Assembly: GCA_022482925.1 (NCBI GenBank)
Contig: JAKVOG010000005.1
Coordinates: forward strand, 124,001-188,000
Length of the DNA: 64,000 nucleotides
Direction of reading: 5' to 3'
Source of the DNA: Selenomonas sp.
GTDB taxonomy: Bacteria > Bacillota > Negativicutes > Selenomonadales > Selenomonadaceae
The translations under genes were made by a program, and so were the position numbers. The notes under the pieces were generated by a model that did no database searches, was not told the DNA's origin, and saw only the letters and a program-made list of their open reading frames with translations. Positions 28,418 through 38,154 of the stretch are shown in pieces (position 1 is the stretch's first letter; each line of letters starts with the position of its first letter).

Positions 28418-29062
28418 TTAGTTGTCGTATTTGCCATAATGTGCCTCCAGTTTCTTAAAGCCCCAGGTCAGTACAAATGTCATGGCCAGATAGAAGATTG
28501 CCGCAATCAGGAATGGCATCATATCGAACTCACGCTGAACAATCGTGCGGGCTACCCGCAGCAGATCATTCATCGCCAGGATATAAACCAGTGACGTATC
28601 CTTGACCAGATTAATGGTCTCATTGCTCACTGGCGGCAGGACCATACGGAACACCTGTGGCAGGATGATCCGGCGCATCGTCTGGGGATAGCTCATGCCC
28701 AGCGTCCGGGCAGCCTCATACTGCCCCTTCGGGATCGACTGGATGCCAGCCCGGAATATCTCCGCGAAATACGCCGCATAGTTGAGCGTAAAAGCCAGCA
28801 GCGCTGCTGCGATATCCGGCAAACGGATGCCAATCATAGGCAGCGCAAAATAAACAAACAGCAGCTGCAGCATCAGCGGCGTACCGCGCATCAGCCAGAT
28901 GTAGAATTCTACCAGCCGGCTCATGGCCTTGAGTTTGGAGAGCCGTCCCAGCGCTGCCAGCATGCCCAGTGGCAGAGCCAGTACCAGAGTCACGACGAAA
29001 ATCTCCAGCGTAATCTCCGAACCATCCAGCATCAACAGGAATGTATCGAAAAGCTTGTCCAT
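28418..29062 (-). CDS. Polar amino-acid ABC transporter, permease subunit
   Basis: A 214-residue HisM/GlnP-type permease with five membrane helices. The EAA loop reads [22 protein letters not shown], which contacts the ATPase. It is the first gene after the promoter at 29104-29132, and the ATPase gene follows 11 bases downstream. Only one permease gene is present, so the transporter would be a homodimer. Its likely binding protein is encoded at 34084-34884. Confidence 0.92.
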   Translation of the reverse strand: MDKLFDTFLLMLDGSEITLEIFVVTLVLALPLGMLAALGRLSKLKAMSRLVEFYIWLMRGTPLMLQLLFVYFALPMIGIRLPDIAAALLAFTLNYAAYFAEIFRAGIQSIPKGQYEAARTLGMSYPQTMRRIILPQVFRMVLPPVSNETINLVKDTSLVYILAMNDLLRVARTIVQREFDMMPFLIAAIFYLAMTFVLTWGFKKLEAHYGKYDN

Positions 29063-29103
29063 CAGACTATCTCCTTTAGTGTAGCAAAGCGTTAATACAT
29101 CAG

Positions 29104-29132
29104 ATTATACACGAAACTGCGCCAGCTGTAAA
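29104..29132 (-). promoter_or_regulatory. Sigma-A promoter of the permease-ATPase genes
   Basis: On the minus strand TTTACA (29127-29132), 17 bases and a perfect TATAAT (29104-29109). The -35 and spacer lie inside the upstream terminator hairpin. Confidence 0.85.
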
Positions 29133-29143
29133 GCTGACGCAGT
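29116..29143 (-). terminator. Terminator-like hairpin after the solute-binding protein gene
   Basis: ACTGCGTCAGC and GCTGGCGCAGT-type arms pair over about 11 bp (with G-U) between 29116 and 29143. TTTCGTG follows on the minus strand, so the U-run is weak. It overlaps the promoter of the next genes. Confidence 0.6.
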
Positions 29144-29159
29144 GATCGATCTACAGACC

Positions 29160-30485
29160 TCATTGCTGCTGTTCCTGACGATAGGCACGCTCGGCCTTCT
29201 CAAACTTCTGAGCCCACTGATCCAGGAAAGCCTGCGGGCTCAGATTCCCCATGAGCATCTGCTCCACCGCAGCATCCGAACCATCGACAATCTTGCGGTA
29301 TTCCGGCAAATACATCGGTGGCGTATAGAAGCGGATCTTATCGCTCTCCAGGGCCTGACGGGCCAGTCGCATATGTGGTGTCTTTGATACCCACTTATCG
29401 GCCAGTGCCTGATGGCTCACCGGAATCTGTCCGATCCGCTCATTCCACCAGCTCTGCACCTTTGCCGAACAAAGGAAACTCACGAAACGCCAGGCTGCTT
29501 CCGGATGCTTGGTCGATTGGAAAATGCCGTAGCCGTCGACATTGTTCGCCTCCTGCACGATGGTCCCCTTGATCGACCGGGGCAGCAGCAGGGCCGCAAA
29601 CTGCGCCGGTGCCAGACTGCGCTGATGACTGCCATACGAGCCAAGATTATGCTGCATCATCGCGGCCTGCCCGGTATCAAATGCAGCTACCATTTCCTGA
29701 TAGCCGTTCGTGATATCGCTGGTCGGCGTATTCTTGCGATACAGACTCAGATACCGCTCCAGGAAAGCCACATGCACCGGATCATTGAGCACACATTTGC
29801 CATTTGCCTCAAAGAACTGCGTAAGCCCTGAGTAGGCAAACATCGTACGCATCAGCTGCAGGCCGGCACCATCACCGCCGCGTATGGTATAGCCATAACG
29901 TCCCCGGCCGGTATCGGTCAGCCGTTCCACATCCTGAAAAAACGAGTCCCAATCCGCCGGCGGCATAATGCCTGCCTCTTCAAACCAATCAGACCGATAC
30001 CAAAGGATCTCCAGCCCCATGGTATTCGGCAGCTGATAAAGTCCTCCATCCTCAGCCAGACGCCGGTTGTCGGCAACGACTGCAGACAGCAGATCGTCCT
30101 TTCCCTCCCATTGCTCAAACCATGGATCCAGATTCATCAGCACACCCTTGTTGCAGAACTCGGCAATCCAGGCCGACTGCACACCGCAGACATCCGGCAG
30201 CTCATTGGTCGCAATGGCTGTGTTAATCTTGAGACGGGCAGCCTTTTTGGGCAGCCCCACATACTCGACCTGGATATCCGGATTCTCCTTTTCAAATTGC
30301 TGGATCAGTTCCTGATAATAGGCTGTACGGTCGGCAGCCGCATTCTCATTCCAGAACACAATGGTCGTCTTCGGCTTGCCATTCAGCCCCGATGGTACGG
30401 TCGACTGCGGCGATTCCCCGCAGCCGGCCAGCGGAAACAGCAGGATACCCAGCAGGATCGCCATAAACGCTCTCATGCCCATCAT
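29160..30485 (-). CDS. Family 1 extracellular solute-binding lipoprotein
   Basis: A 441-residue lipoprotein with a signal peptide ending in the lipobox LAGC near residue 22 and a periplasmic-binding fold of the sugar type (TIVFWNENAAADRTAYY, YGYTIRGGDGAGLQL). Its ATG overlaps the stop of the response regulator (TGATG), so it is the last gene of a kinase-regulator-binding protein operon. No sugar permease or ATPase is nearby. It may load an importer encoded elsewhere or act as an accessory sensor for the kinase; the second is inference. Confidence 0.85.
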   Translation of the reverse strand: MMGMRAFMAILLGILLFPLAGCGESPQSTVPSGLNGKPKTTIVFWNENAAADRTAYYQELIQQFEKENPDIQVEYVGLPKKAARLKINTAIATNELPDVCGVQSAWIAEFCNKGVLMNLDPWFEQWEGKDDLLSAVVADNRRLAEDGGLYQLPNTMGLEILWYRSDWFEEAGIMPPADWDSFFQDVERLTDTGRGRYGYTIRGGDGAGLQLMRTMFAYSGLTQFFEANGKCVLNDPVHVAFLERYLSLYRKNTPTSDITNGYQEMVAAFDTGQAAMMQHNLGSYGSHQRSLAPAQFAALLLPRSIKGTIVQEANNVDGYGIFQSTKHPEAAWRFVSFLCSAKVQSWWNERIGQIPVSHQALADKWVSKTPHMRLARQALESDKIRFYTPPMYLPEYRKIVDGSDAAVEQMLMGNLSPQAFLDQWAQKFEKAERAYRQEQQQ

Positions 30486-32074
30486 CAGCTCCTGTTCCGG
30501 AATTCCAGTGGCGAGCAGCCCGTGTATTTCTTGAAGCAGGCCCCGAAATACTCCGGACTGCTATACCCCGTCTGCTCAGCTACCTCATAGGTCTTGAGAT
30601 CCGTCGAGCGCAGCATCTCCATCGCTTTCGTCATACGGATCTGCAACAGGAATCCCGTAAATGTGATCTTCTTTTTCTTCTTAAAAGCACCGATAAATAA
30701 ATTGGATTCATGTGTACATAACGACCGATATCCTGCAACGAAAGCCCATGCTCTGCGTAGTGGTCCTCGATATAGGCCGTAACCTCATCAATGACATCGC
30801 CCCGCTGGACTGACATTCTCATCGGTCATGAACTGGGCCAGGGAATCAACCAGTGAACGCAGAAGATCCATGATTTCAGCCACGGTCTGCATATGATTGA
30901 TCTGACTGTAATACTGAGCTTTCTTGGCCGTGTGACCTGTGCACCAGTCCGGTGCCCATTTCTCGGCTCCCTTGAACAGTCCCAGCAGCATATCCACCGC
31001 CCGCAGCCGGACTTCGCCCAGATTCAGCCCGCTGCTGCACAGCTTTCCTTCCATCGTTGTAAGCAGCTGCAGGGCATCATCCACCAGCCCCAGACGGACT
31101 TTCTCAACCAGATCTTCCTCTGCGCCGCCCTCCGTCTGCTGGACCTCATTGACCAGCTGGTCGACATCCCCAAGTGTAATGACCGTATCTTTACCGATCA
31201 CATGCCGGAAAGCCAATACCGAATGAGCATCATCAAAAGATGCCGCCACACCACGCAGCCCCGGCTGCACCGTACCGATCCCGATAGTCAGTGTCGATGC
31301 CAGCTGCTCCCGGGCCAACTGGCAGGCATCATGAGCCGCCAGACGAGCCTGTTCTTCCAATCCATCTGGTTCATCTGCCATTAGCAGGATCACCAGCACA
31401 TCGTGTTCCAGAACAAAAGCACCGCCCATCAATTCCAGTGAGAGCAGCAGCTGATCCAGTTTCGCACTGAGCTGCTGCTTCAGCTGACGATGCCCGTTTG
31501 CCGGATGTACCGGCTCCAGATCATAATCATCAATGCAGGCCAGCATCACAATTCCATAGGAATGGTCAAGGTCCAAACTCAGATGAGCAGCCTCACGAAT
31601 CAGAGCGTCATCCGTATCCTTCCCCGTCAGGATTTTCTGAAACAGACTTCCTTTCAGGTACGGCTTTGCTTCCTGCAGCTGTGTCTTGCTGCCATGCTCC
31701 TTATCCCAGGCGGAAGCTGCCTTCCGGACTTTTTCGAGCAGATCATCACGTTCTACCGGTTTCAGCATATAATCCACCGCCTGCAGATTAATAGCCTGCT
31801 TTGCATAGCTGAAATCCTCAAACCCCGTCAGGAATATGAATTTGATGGCCGGATATAGCTCCCGCGTCCGTCGTGCCAGCTCCAGCCCATCCATAAAAGG
31901 CATCCGGATATCCGAAACGACGATCTGCGGCTGCTCCTGCCGGATGATTTCCAAGGCCTGCTCCCCGTCGCCAGCTTCACCGACCAGCTTGAATCCATTC
32001 TCTGCCCAGGGAATCGTCTTCATGAGACCTTTTCGTATAATCCTGTCATCATCCACGATCATTACTTTATGCAT
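30485..32074 (-). CDS. YesN-like response regulator with AraC-type DNA-binding domain (two apparent frameshifts)
   Basis: Receiver domain at the N-terminus with MIVDDD, the phospho-acceptor in VSDIRMPFMDG (near residue 55) and the conserved Lys in YMLKPVE. A long central region follows. The C-terminal double helix-turn-helix of the AraC family reads LSLQDIGRYVHMNP and, after correction, TYEVAEQTGYSSPEYFGACFKKYTG. The frame breaks near 30817 and near 30688 (one T missing before a K-rich stretch). Reconstructed length is about 530 residues. It overlaps the kinase stop by 8 bases and the binding protein start by one base. Confidence 0.88.
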
Positions 32075-33905
32075 GTTCTGATTCCTCCAACTTACGGGCC
32101 GGCATTACGACATGAATGCAGGTTCCCTTCCCAGGCTCACTCGTTATTTCCAGACCGGCAGCCTCACCATAATGAAGCCGCAGCCGCTCAAATACACTGA
32201 ATACACCAAATCCCACATGGGTCTTGCCACGGCGAGTCTCGGCCAGCCCCCGGCGCAGTTCAGCCAGCCGCTCCGGCGTCATCCCCATGCCATCATCCTC
32301 TACCGTAAAGTGCAGCATACCATCCTGTTCCCAGCCGCGAATTGCAATGATCCCCTGACCGCGCTTTTCCTTGACTCCATGATAGATTGCATTCTCCACC
32401 AATGGCTGCAGCGTCAGTTTAATGATGCTGTACTGCTCAATCTCCGGCGGGATATCAATGGTATAACGGAATACATCTCCATAGCGCATCTCCTGGATAT
32501 ACAGATAGTTGCGCGCATGATCGGCCTCCTGACTGACCGGAATGATTTCCTGCCCATGCGAAAGCCCGATCCGAAAGAAGTTAGCCAACGCCATGATCAT
32601 CTTGCTGGCATCTTCTGTAAGTCCCATATCACAGAGTCCCTTGATGGCAAACAACGTATTATACAGAAAATGCGGATGAACCTGCATTTGGACCACGGAA
32701 AGCTCCAGCTCACGCTGCAGTTCCTGATCCTTCTTGACCTGAGCCATGAGATCACGTACATGTCCCATGAGATCCTCAACCCCATGTCCCAGAGCCTCGA
32801 CCTCATCCGTCTGCTTTTTGCCCTCCGGTATCGCCGGCTTGATGGTACTGCCCCGGACCGCTTCCATGCGCCCGACCAGTTGTGAGATTGGCCGCATGAT
32901 ATAGCGGGCCAGCCAGTTCGTCAGGAATACCGCCAGCACGATAAGAATGAAGATGACTACAACTGTCGTATATTTGATATACTCGATCTTATCCAGCAGC
33001 GCATCACGCCGGAACACCGCAACCATCTTCCAATGATTTGTCTCCAAGGTGTCGTAAACGGCTACCAGACGGACGCCAGCCGCATTTGTGAACTCCACAT
33101 GACCGGATTTATCCGGGACCTGCTGCAGATACGCCATGATCTTCGGATCCAGGGCCATATCCGGCTGAGGATTCTGACTCAGCAGTTCCCCCTCCGGACT
33201 GGCCATCGTCAGATACCCCCGACCACCCAGGATGGGCCGGTTAAAGATATTGCTCAGGAACTCACTGCGCAGACGGAACAACAGGATGCCTCCATGCTCA
33301 GCCTCTCCCCGGCCAATCCGACGATAGACATCCAGTCCATCGGTCCCGGCAGCATCCGTACGATCATCGTCAGCATGCTGATGCAGCTGCCAGCGGATAT
33401 CACCGGACTGCCTATCCCCCACCGGGTCATAAGCACGATACTGCTCGGCAACCGAACGATAGTCATCGTCACCACGGAAGAAGGTGAACTGTCCATGATT
33501 CAGATTGATATAGACCGTATCGATGATTGAGCTGTTATACAGCCGGATCGTATCGACGTGCGACTGCAGCTGCAGATAATCTGTCGGTGTAATTTCTTCC
33601 CGCTTCAGACCAAGCACCCGGAGCACAACCGGATCATCTGCCAACGCGGTCATCTGTTCAAGTATCGACTGGAAACGGTTATCCGTATAGACTCTCGTCT
33701 GATAGACCAGATTTTCCACTTCATGCCGGGCGCTCTCCTCAACCTGACGCATGGCCAGCACATAGGAAATCATTCCGGTCAGGATAATGAAGGCAATGAT
33801 GACCGGAATATACAGGCTCAGCATGGTCGAACGGAATGAATACAGGAAGTGGCGTACCATGTAGGCCGTGAACTTTCGATATAGCTTCTCCAAGGCACGC
33901 AGCAT
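32067..33905 (-). CDS. YesM-like sensor histidine kinase
   Basis: Membrane sensor of 612 residues. A first membrane helix (about 29-51), an extracytoplasmic Cache-like domain (52-295), a second helix (TTVVVIFILIVLAVFLTNWLA), HAMP, and the LytS/YesM-type kinase core with the phospho-acceptor His in QVHPHFLYNTLFAIK. The ATPase motifs are LQPLVENAIYHGV and [12 protein letters not shown] precedes the ATG at 33905. It is paired with the YesN-like regulator directly downstream. The signal is unknown but kinases of this type usually sense carbohydrates. Confidence 0.92.
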   Translation of the reverse strand: MLRALEKLYRKFTAYMVRHFLYSFRSTMLSLYIPVIIAFIILTGMISYVLAMRQVEESARHEVENLVYQTRVYTDNRFQSILEQMTALADDPVVLRVLGLKREEITPTDYLQLQSHVDTIRLYNSSIIDTVYINLNHGQFTFFRGDDDYRSVAEQYRAYDPVGDRQSGDIRWQLHQHADDDRTDAAGTDGLDVYRRIGRGEAEHGGILLFRLRSEFLSNIFNRPILGGRGYLTMASPEGELLSQNPQPDMALDPKIMAYLQQVPDKSGHVEFTNAAGVRLVAVYDTLETNHWKMVAVFRRDALLDKIEYIKYTTVVVIFILIVLAVFLTNWLARYIMRPISQLVGRMEAVRGSTIKPAIPEGKKQTDEVEALGHGVEDLMGHVRDLMAQVKKDQELQRELELSVVQMQVHPHFLYNTLFAIKGLCDMGLTEDASKMIMALANFFRIGLSHGQEIIPVSQEADHARNYLYIQEMRYGDVFRYTIDIPPEIEQYSIIKLTLQPLVENAIYHGVKEKRGQGIIAIRGWEQDGMLHFTVEDDGMGMTPERLAELRRGLAETRRGKTHVGFGVFSVFERLRLHYGEAAGLEITSEPGKGTCIHVVMPARKLEESEHA

Positions 33906-34020
33906 GGTCTTCTCCCCTTCATTTCCTCTTGTTATTTATTCTACTTATCTATTGATAGATACCGGTTACTATACATCCTGTTCATTTTATCATATTTGGG
34001 CTAATTTTGCACCGTTTACA

Positions 34021-34058
34021 AAAATAAGAGACAGGCCTTTCGACCTGTCTCTTATTTT
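34021..34058. terminator. Bidirectional terminator after the amino-acid binding protein gene
   Basis: A perfect 10-bp stem (34026-34035 with 34044-34053) with ATTTTTGT-type tails on both strands. It ends the binding protein transcript before the kinase gene. Confidence 0.9.
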
Positions 34059-34083
34059 TGTCTATTATTCTTGGTTTACGCAA

Positions 34084-34884
34084 TTATTTGGTGATATCTT
34101 TGCCGAACCACTTCTCTGAGATCTTGGCCATCGTACCATCAGCCTTCATCTCGTCCAGGACTTTCTGCACTTCGTCGCGCAGCTGCTGGTTGTCTTTCGC
34201 AAAGCCAATACCGAACGTGCTGACCTCACCAACGGCCGTATCAACCGCATCAATCGTATCCGGGTGCTTGCTCATGTAGTAACGGCCCGTGATCTCATCA
34301 CCTATGACCGCATCAATACGGCCATTCTCGAGATCCATGAAGGCCGATACATAATCCGAATACTTCTTAACTTCCTTCACATTCTTCTTGAAGAACTCGG
34401 ATTTGTCCATATATTCCTCAGCTGTGCCGGCACTCTGCGTACCAACCGTCTTACCAGCCAGGCTCTTCTCATCCGTAATGCCCGTCGTCCCCTTCTTGAC
34501 GAAGATGATCTGACGATTATCCATATAAGGATCAGAGAACAGCATATTCTCTTTGCGCTGGTCCGTGATGTCCAGACCGTTCCAAAGAACATCTACGCGG
34601 CCGCTCTTGAGTTCAGCTTCTTTACTGGACCAGTCGATTGCCTTGAACTCAACCTCACGCCCCAGACGTTTCGTTGCCTCTTTGGCCAGATCGATATCAA
34701 AGCCTACAATCTCGTTGTTCTCATCTTTGAAGCCCATCGGCGGGAAATTATCATCCAGGCCGACTACAATCTTCTTGCTGCCCGATGAAGCACCGTTCTT
34801 AGCAGTATTGCTGCCACAACCGCTGACGAATGCGGCTGTCATGACGGCCACCATTCCCAATGCCAATAATTTCTTCCACTGCAT
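34084..34884 (-). CDS. Polar amino-acid-binding lipoprotein (family 3)
   Basis: A 266-residue periplasmic lipoprotein with lipobox VSGC near residue 22, then the family 3 fold: VGLDDNFPPMGFKDENNE, VGFDIDLAKEATKRLG and the substrate Asp/Arg region GRIDAVIGDE. It is the natural partner of the permease and ATPase at 27655-29062, although a kinase/regulator/binding-protein operon lies between. A strong promoter precedes it and a terminator follows. The ligand cannot be read. Confidence 0.9.
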   Translation of the reverse strand: MQWKKLLALGMVAVMTAAFVSGCGSNTAKNGASSGSKKIVVGLDDNFPPMGFKDENNEIVGFDIDLAKEATKRLGREVEFKAIDWSSKEAELKSGRVDVLWNGLDITDQRKENMLFSDPYMDNRQIIFVKKGTTGITDEKSLAGKTVGTQSAGTAEEYMDKSEFFKKNVKEVKKYSDYVSAFMDLENGRIDAVIGDEITGRYYMSKHPDTIDAVDTAVGEVSTFGIGFAKDNQQLRDEVQKVLDEMKADGTMAKISEKWFGKDITK

Positions 34885-34941
34885 ATACTTATGCCCCTCT
34901 CAATTTGTTTCTTTATCTCGTTAAAGGATTAACATGATGAT

Positions 34942-34971
34942 ATTATACTGTAACCCTGTAAATAATGTCAA
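34942..34971 (-). promoter_or_regulatory. Sigma-A promoter of the amino-acid-binding protein gene
   Basis: Perfect TTGACA (34966-34971), an 18-base spacer and perfect TATAAT (34942-34947) on the minus strand: one of the best promoters of the window, as expected for an abundant binding protein. Confidence 0.92.
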
Positions 34972-35080
34972 GCACTTTCCCAGTTTATTTTCGAGAATGG
35001 CAGGTTTTTTTTCATGGAGGGAGAATAATAATAATAGATAGTTGGGGATTCCCATCCCCTGTTACAAGGAGGGATTTATT

Positions 35081-36145
35081 TTGAGAGCTGTTTCCGTTGA
35101 AGATCTCAAGCCTGGAATGCTTCTCGCCCGAACCATCGTCAATTCCGACATGGTCGTGGTTTTATCTGAAGATACACTATTGACGAAAGCTCACATTACA
35201 CGACTGACATTCCTGAATATCCCAGTCGTCTATATCAAGGATGAATATGAGCTTAATCCGAACTACCAGACTGTGACGGCAATCTTCAATCGTGGCAATG
35301 CATTTGTCAAAGAATATGAGAGCGTCGTCCAGGAAGCCCGTTCCATCTTTACTGAGACCAGCAAGACTGGCCGTATTCCTCTTGCAAGCACGGAGAATAT
35401 GGTCCAGGACACGCTTGTCCCACTCGCAAAGAACAGCGGCGTCATCGACTACATTTATGAGCTCAACCATCTGGCCAATGATATCTACAATCATTCCCTG
35501 CGCGTCTCGATTCTCGCAGGTGTCATAGCCAAATGGATGCACTTCGACCAGGCCAAGACAAAGGATATCATCCTGGCTGGTTTCCTGCATGATATCGGCA
35601 AGACCAAATTCCCCCAGCGGCTGCTGGACAAGAACATCAATAATCTGCAGGGCGATGACTACGAAGCCTACATCCAGCATACGGTTGACGGGCACCATAT
35701 CCTCAATGATATTGCCGGCCTGTCCGAAGGTGTCAAACTGACCGCTATGCAACACCATGAACGCATGGATGGCAGCGGCTTCCCCTTCAACTGCAACGGT
35801 GCCGATATTCATGAATATGCCCGCATCGTCATGATTGCAGACCTCTACGACAATATCACGACCGAACGCGAAGGCTACGTCAAGCAGACGCCGTTCGCCG
35901 CCATTGCCCAGTTGACGGACCATATGTTCACCACACTGGATCCAACGGTCTGTGTTCCGGTGCTCACGCATATCAAGGATGCCTTCCTCGGCTCACGGGT
36001 TACGCTCAACAATGGTGCCAAGGGCACGATTGCCGCTTATCCCAATGATTTTGCCGCCCATCCGATCATCAATATCTCCGCCGATGAGATCCTGAATCTC
36101 AACGAACATCCGGAGCTCATGATCATCGAATACAACCCGAAATAA
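35081..36145 (+). CDS. HD-GYP domain protein (likely cyclic-di-GMP phosphodiesterase)
   Basis: A 354-residue cytosolic protein. The C-terminal half is an HD-GYP domain: NHSLRVSILAG, the metal pair in FLHDIGKTKFP, and HHERMDGSGFPFNCNG in place of GYP. The N-terminal 120 residues (LKPGMLLARTIVNSDMVVVLS) are common in bacterial HD-GYP proteins. It would hydrolyse cyclic-di-GMP or a related signal. The start is the TTG at 35081, six bases after GGAGGGA; the ATG at 35042 has no such site. It is a single-gene unit between two terminators. Confidence 0.88.
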   Translation: MRAVSVEDLKPGMLLARTIVNSDMVVVLSEDTLLTKAHITRLTFLNIPVVYIKDEYELNPNYQTVTAIFNRGNAFVKEYESVVQEARSIFTETSKTGRIPLASTENMVQDTLVPLAKNSGVIDYIYELNHLANDIYNHSLRVSILAGVIAKWMHFDQAKTKDIILAGFLHDIGKTKFPQRLLDKNINNLQGDDYEAYIQHTVDGHHILNDIAGLSEGVKLTAMQHHERMDGSGFPFNCNGADIHEYARIVMIADLYDNITTEREGYVKQTPFAAIAQLTDHMFTTLDPTVCVPVLTHIKDAFLGSRVTLNNGAKGTIAAYPNDFAAHPIINISADEILNLNEHPELMIIEYNPK

Positions 36146-36151
36146 GCGCAT

Positions 36152-36190
36152 AAAAATCCCGCAGCATTGTAAAGCTGCGGGATTTTTTTT
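36152..36190. terminator. Bidirectional terminator
   Basis: AAATCCCGCAGC pairs with GCTGCGGGATTT around a short loop, with eight T on the + strand and five T on the minus strand. It ends the HD-GYP gene and, from the other side, the efflux operon. Confidence 0.93.
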
Positions 36191-36199
36191 GCGCTTATT

Positions 36200-37417
36200 T
36201 TATTCATAACGCAGGGCTTCGATCGGGTCAAGCCGTGCGGCTTTCCGAGCCGGATAGATGCCAAAGAACAAGCCGATGCCTACCGAGAAGGCAAACGATA
36301 TGATAATTGGCAGCACCGTAATGACCGTTGTGAAATTTCCCACCTTGGCGATGATCTGCGACGCCAGACAGCCGGCGCCAATACCGATGATGCCACCGAT
36401 GATGCCGATGACCATGGACTCGATCAGGAACTGGGTCATGATGTTCATGAATGTCGCGCCCAGGGCCTTGCGGATCCCGATCTCACGCGTACGTTCCGTC
36501 ACGGACACCATCATGATGTTCATGATGCCGATACCACCGACCAGCAGCGATATTCCGGCAATCGCGCCAAGCAGCATCGTGAGCATCGTCGTAGACTGAT
36601 TGACCGTCTCCATGAGGCTGGTCAGATTGCGGACATTGAAATCATCTTCCTTGGTCCCCACGATATGATGGCGGGTCCGAAGCAGCGTCTGTATCTCATC
36701 CTGTACCTGATCCATCTTGTCCTGGCTGCTGACCTGGACATTGATGGACTGGACATAGGTGATGCCCAGCATGCGTTCCTGTGCAGTCGTCAAAGGCACA
36801 TAGATCATATCATCCTGATCCTGCCCCATCGACGACTGCCCTTTGGAAGCCAGCAGTCCGATGACTTTGTACGGCTGATTGTTGATACGGATGTTCTTGC
36901 CCACCGGGTTTTCCTTGGCAAACAGGTTCTCCGCTACCGTCGTACCAATTACGGCGATACGATTGCGCTTGTTCATATCATCCGTCGCCACAAATGAGCC
37001 ATTGCTGATTGAGAGCGACCGGATTGACAGAAATTCCGGCGTCACCCCCTGTACCGTCGTCTTCCAGTTATTGTTGCCATAGACAACCTGATAAGAGGAC
37101 GATACGGTCGGCGACACATAGTCGATATTCCTGATCTTGTCTTTGATGGCTACTGCGTCATCGTATTTGAGCGTCTGCATCGAACCGGCCGCACCACGTA
37201 CGCCCCCCTTGTTCGAGGATCCCGGCGAGATGATCAGCATATTCGATCCCAGACTCGCGATAGAACTCGTGATGTTGCTGCGCACGCCCATGCCGACCGA
37301 CACGAGCGCAATGACGGCGCCAACACCAATGATGATACCAAGCATCGTGAGCAGGCTGCGCATCTTGTTGGCATAAAGAGAGGTAAGTGCCATCTGAAAG
37401 CTTTCTCTACACAACAT
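36200..37417 (-). CDS. MacB-type ABC exporter, permease subunit
   Basis: A 405-residue permease with the MacB/FtsX layout: one helix near the N-terminus (LLTMLGIIIGVGAVIALVSV), a large periplasmic domain to about residue 275, and three C-terminal helices (LLGAIAGISLLVGGIGIMN and on). The permease is separate from its ATPase rather than fused as in E. coli MacB. The ATG at 37417 lies inside the end of the ATPase gene. A second ATG at 37393 is possible. It works with MacA and TolC encoded upstream. Confidence 0.88.
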   Translation of the reverse strand: MLCRESFQMALTSLYANKMRSLLTMLGIIIGVGAVIALVSVGMGVRSNITSSIASLGSNMLIISPGSSNKGGVRGAAGSMQTLKYDDAVAIKDKIRNIDYVSPTVSSSYQVVYGNNNWKTTVQGVTPEFLSIRSLSISNGSFVATDDMNKRNRIAVIGTTVAENLFAKENPVGKNIRINNQPYKVIGLLASKGQSSMGQDQDDMIYVPLTTAQERMLGITYVQSINVQVSSQDKMDQVQDEIQTLLRTRHHIVGTKEDDFNVRNLTSLMETVNQSTTMLTMLLGAIAGISLLVGGIGIMNIMMVSVTERTREIGIRKALGATFMNIMTQFLIESMVIGIIGGIIGIGAGCLASQIIAKVGNFTTVITVLPIIISFAFSVGIGLFFGIYPARKAARLDPIEALRYE

Positions 37418-38129
37418 CCATGATCACACCCTTTCCTTCATCACGGGTGATCTGCCCGTCGCGTACCAGCAGCTGCCGACTTGCGCAGGCAGCGATCTCC
37501 GGTTCATGCGTAACCAGGATGATCGTACGCCCTTTTTCATGCATGTGCTCAAAGATTCCCATGATCTCATGCGTGGATTTCGTATCCAGGTTACCGGTTG
37601 GCTCATCAGCCATGATGATATGCGGATCGTTGACCAGTGCCCGGGCAATCGCTACGCGCTGCCGCTGTCCGCCGGACAGTTCATTCGGCTGATGCTCCGC
37701 CCGGTCCCCCAGGCCAACCGACTCCAGATAATGCATGGCCCGCTCGAGCCGTTCTTTCCGGCTCACTCCGGCATAAACCAGTGGCAAGGCCACATTTTCC
37801 AGAGCCGAGATGCGGGACAGCAGATTGAAGTTCTGGAATACGAACCCGATCTTCTTGTTCCGGGTGATGGCCAGCTCATCATCGCCCAGTCCGGCCACTT
37901 CCTCGCCATCCAGCTTATAGGAACCGACCGTCGGCCGGTCCAGGCAGCCCAGGATATTCATGAGCGTGGACTTGCCAGATCCCGACGGCCCCATCAAGGC
38001 TGCGAATTCGCCTTGATAGATGTTCGTCGTGATGCCATTGAGTGCTGCCAGCGTCTCTCCGCCGATATGATAGATCTTCTTGATCCCGGAAAGCTGTATC
38101 GTTGGATACCGTTCTTCTTTCTTATCCAT
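37407..38129 (-). CDS. MacB-type ABC exporter, ATPase subunit
   Basis: LolD/MacB-class ATPase of about 240 residues. Walker [16 protein letters not shown], the class-typical NLLSRISALENVALPLVY, signature [15 protein letters not shown] and Walker [13 protein letters not shown] are present. I chose the ATG at 38127-38129, preceded by GGGGA. The open frame continues 64 codons further upstream, but that part overlaps macA and has no protein-like content. It overlaps the permease start. Confidence 0.9.
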   Translation of the reverse strand: MDKKEERYPTIQLSGIKKIYHIGGETLAALNGITTNIYQGEFAALMGPSGSGKSTLMNILGCLDRPTVGSYKLDGEEVAGLGDDELAITRNKKIGFVFQNFNLLSRISALENVALPLVYAGVSRKERLERAMHYLESVGLGDRAEHQPNELSGGQRQRVAIARALVNDPHIIMADEPTGNLDTKSTHEIMGIFEHMHEKGRTIILVTHEPEIAACASRQLLVRDGQITRDEGKGVIMDVV

Positions 38130-38154
38130 CAGGAATTCCCCGCTTTCCTCGTCA

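Noticed and set aside
33254-33496. A suspected double frameshift in the kinase sensor domain
   Set aside because: The long frame through this region gives a sensible sensor-domain sequence (GLDVYRRIGRGEAEHGGILL), so the intact 612-residue reading was kept.
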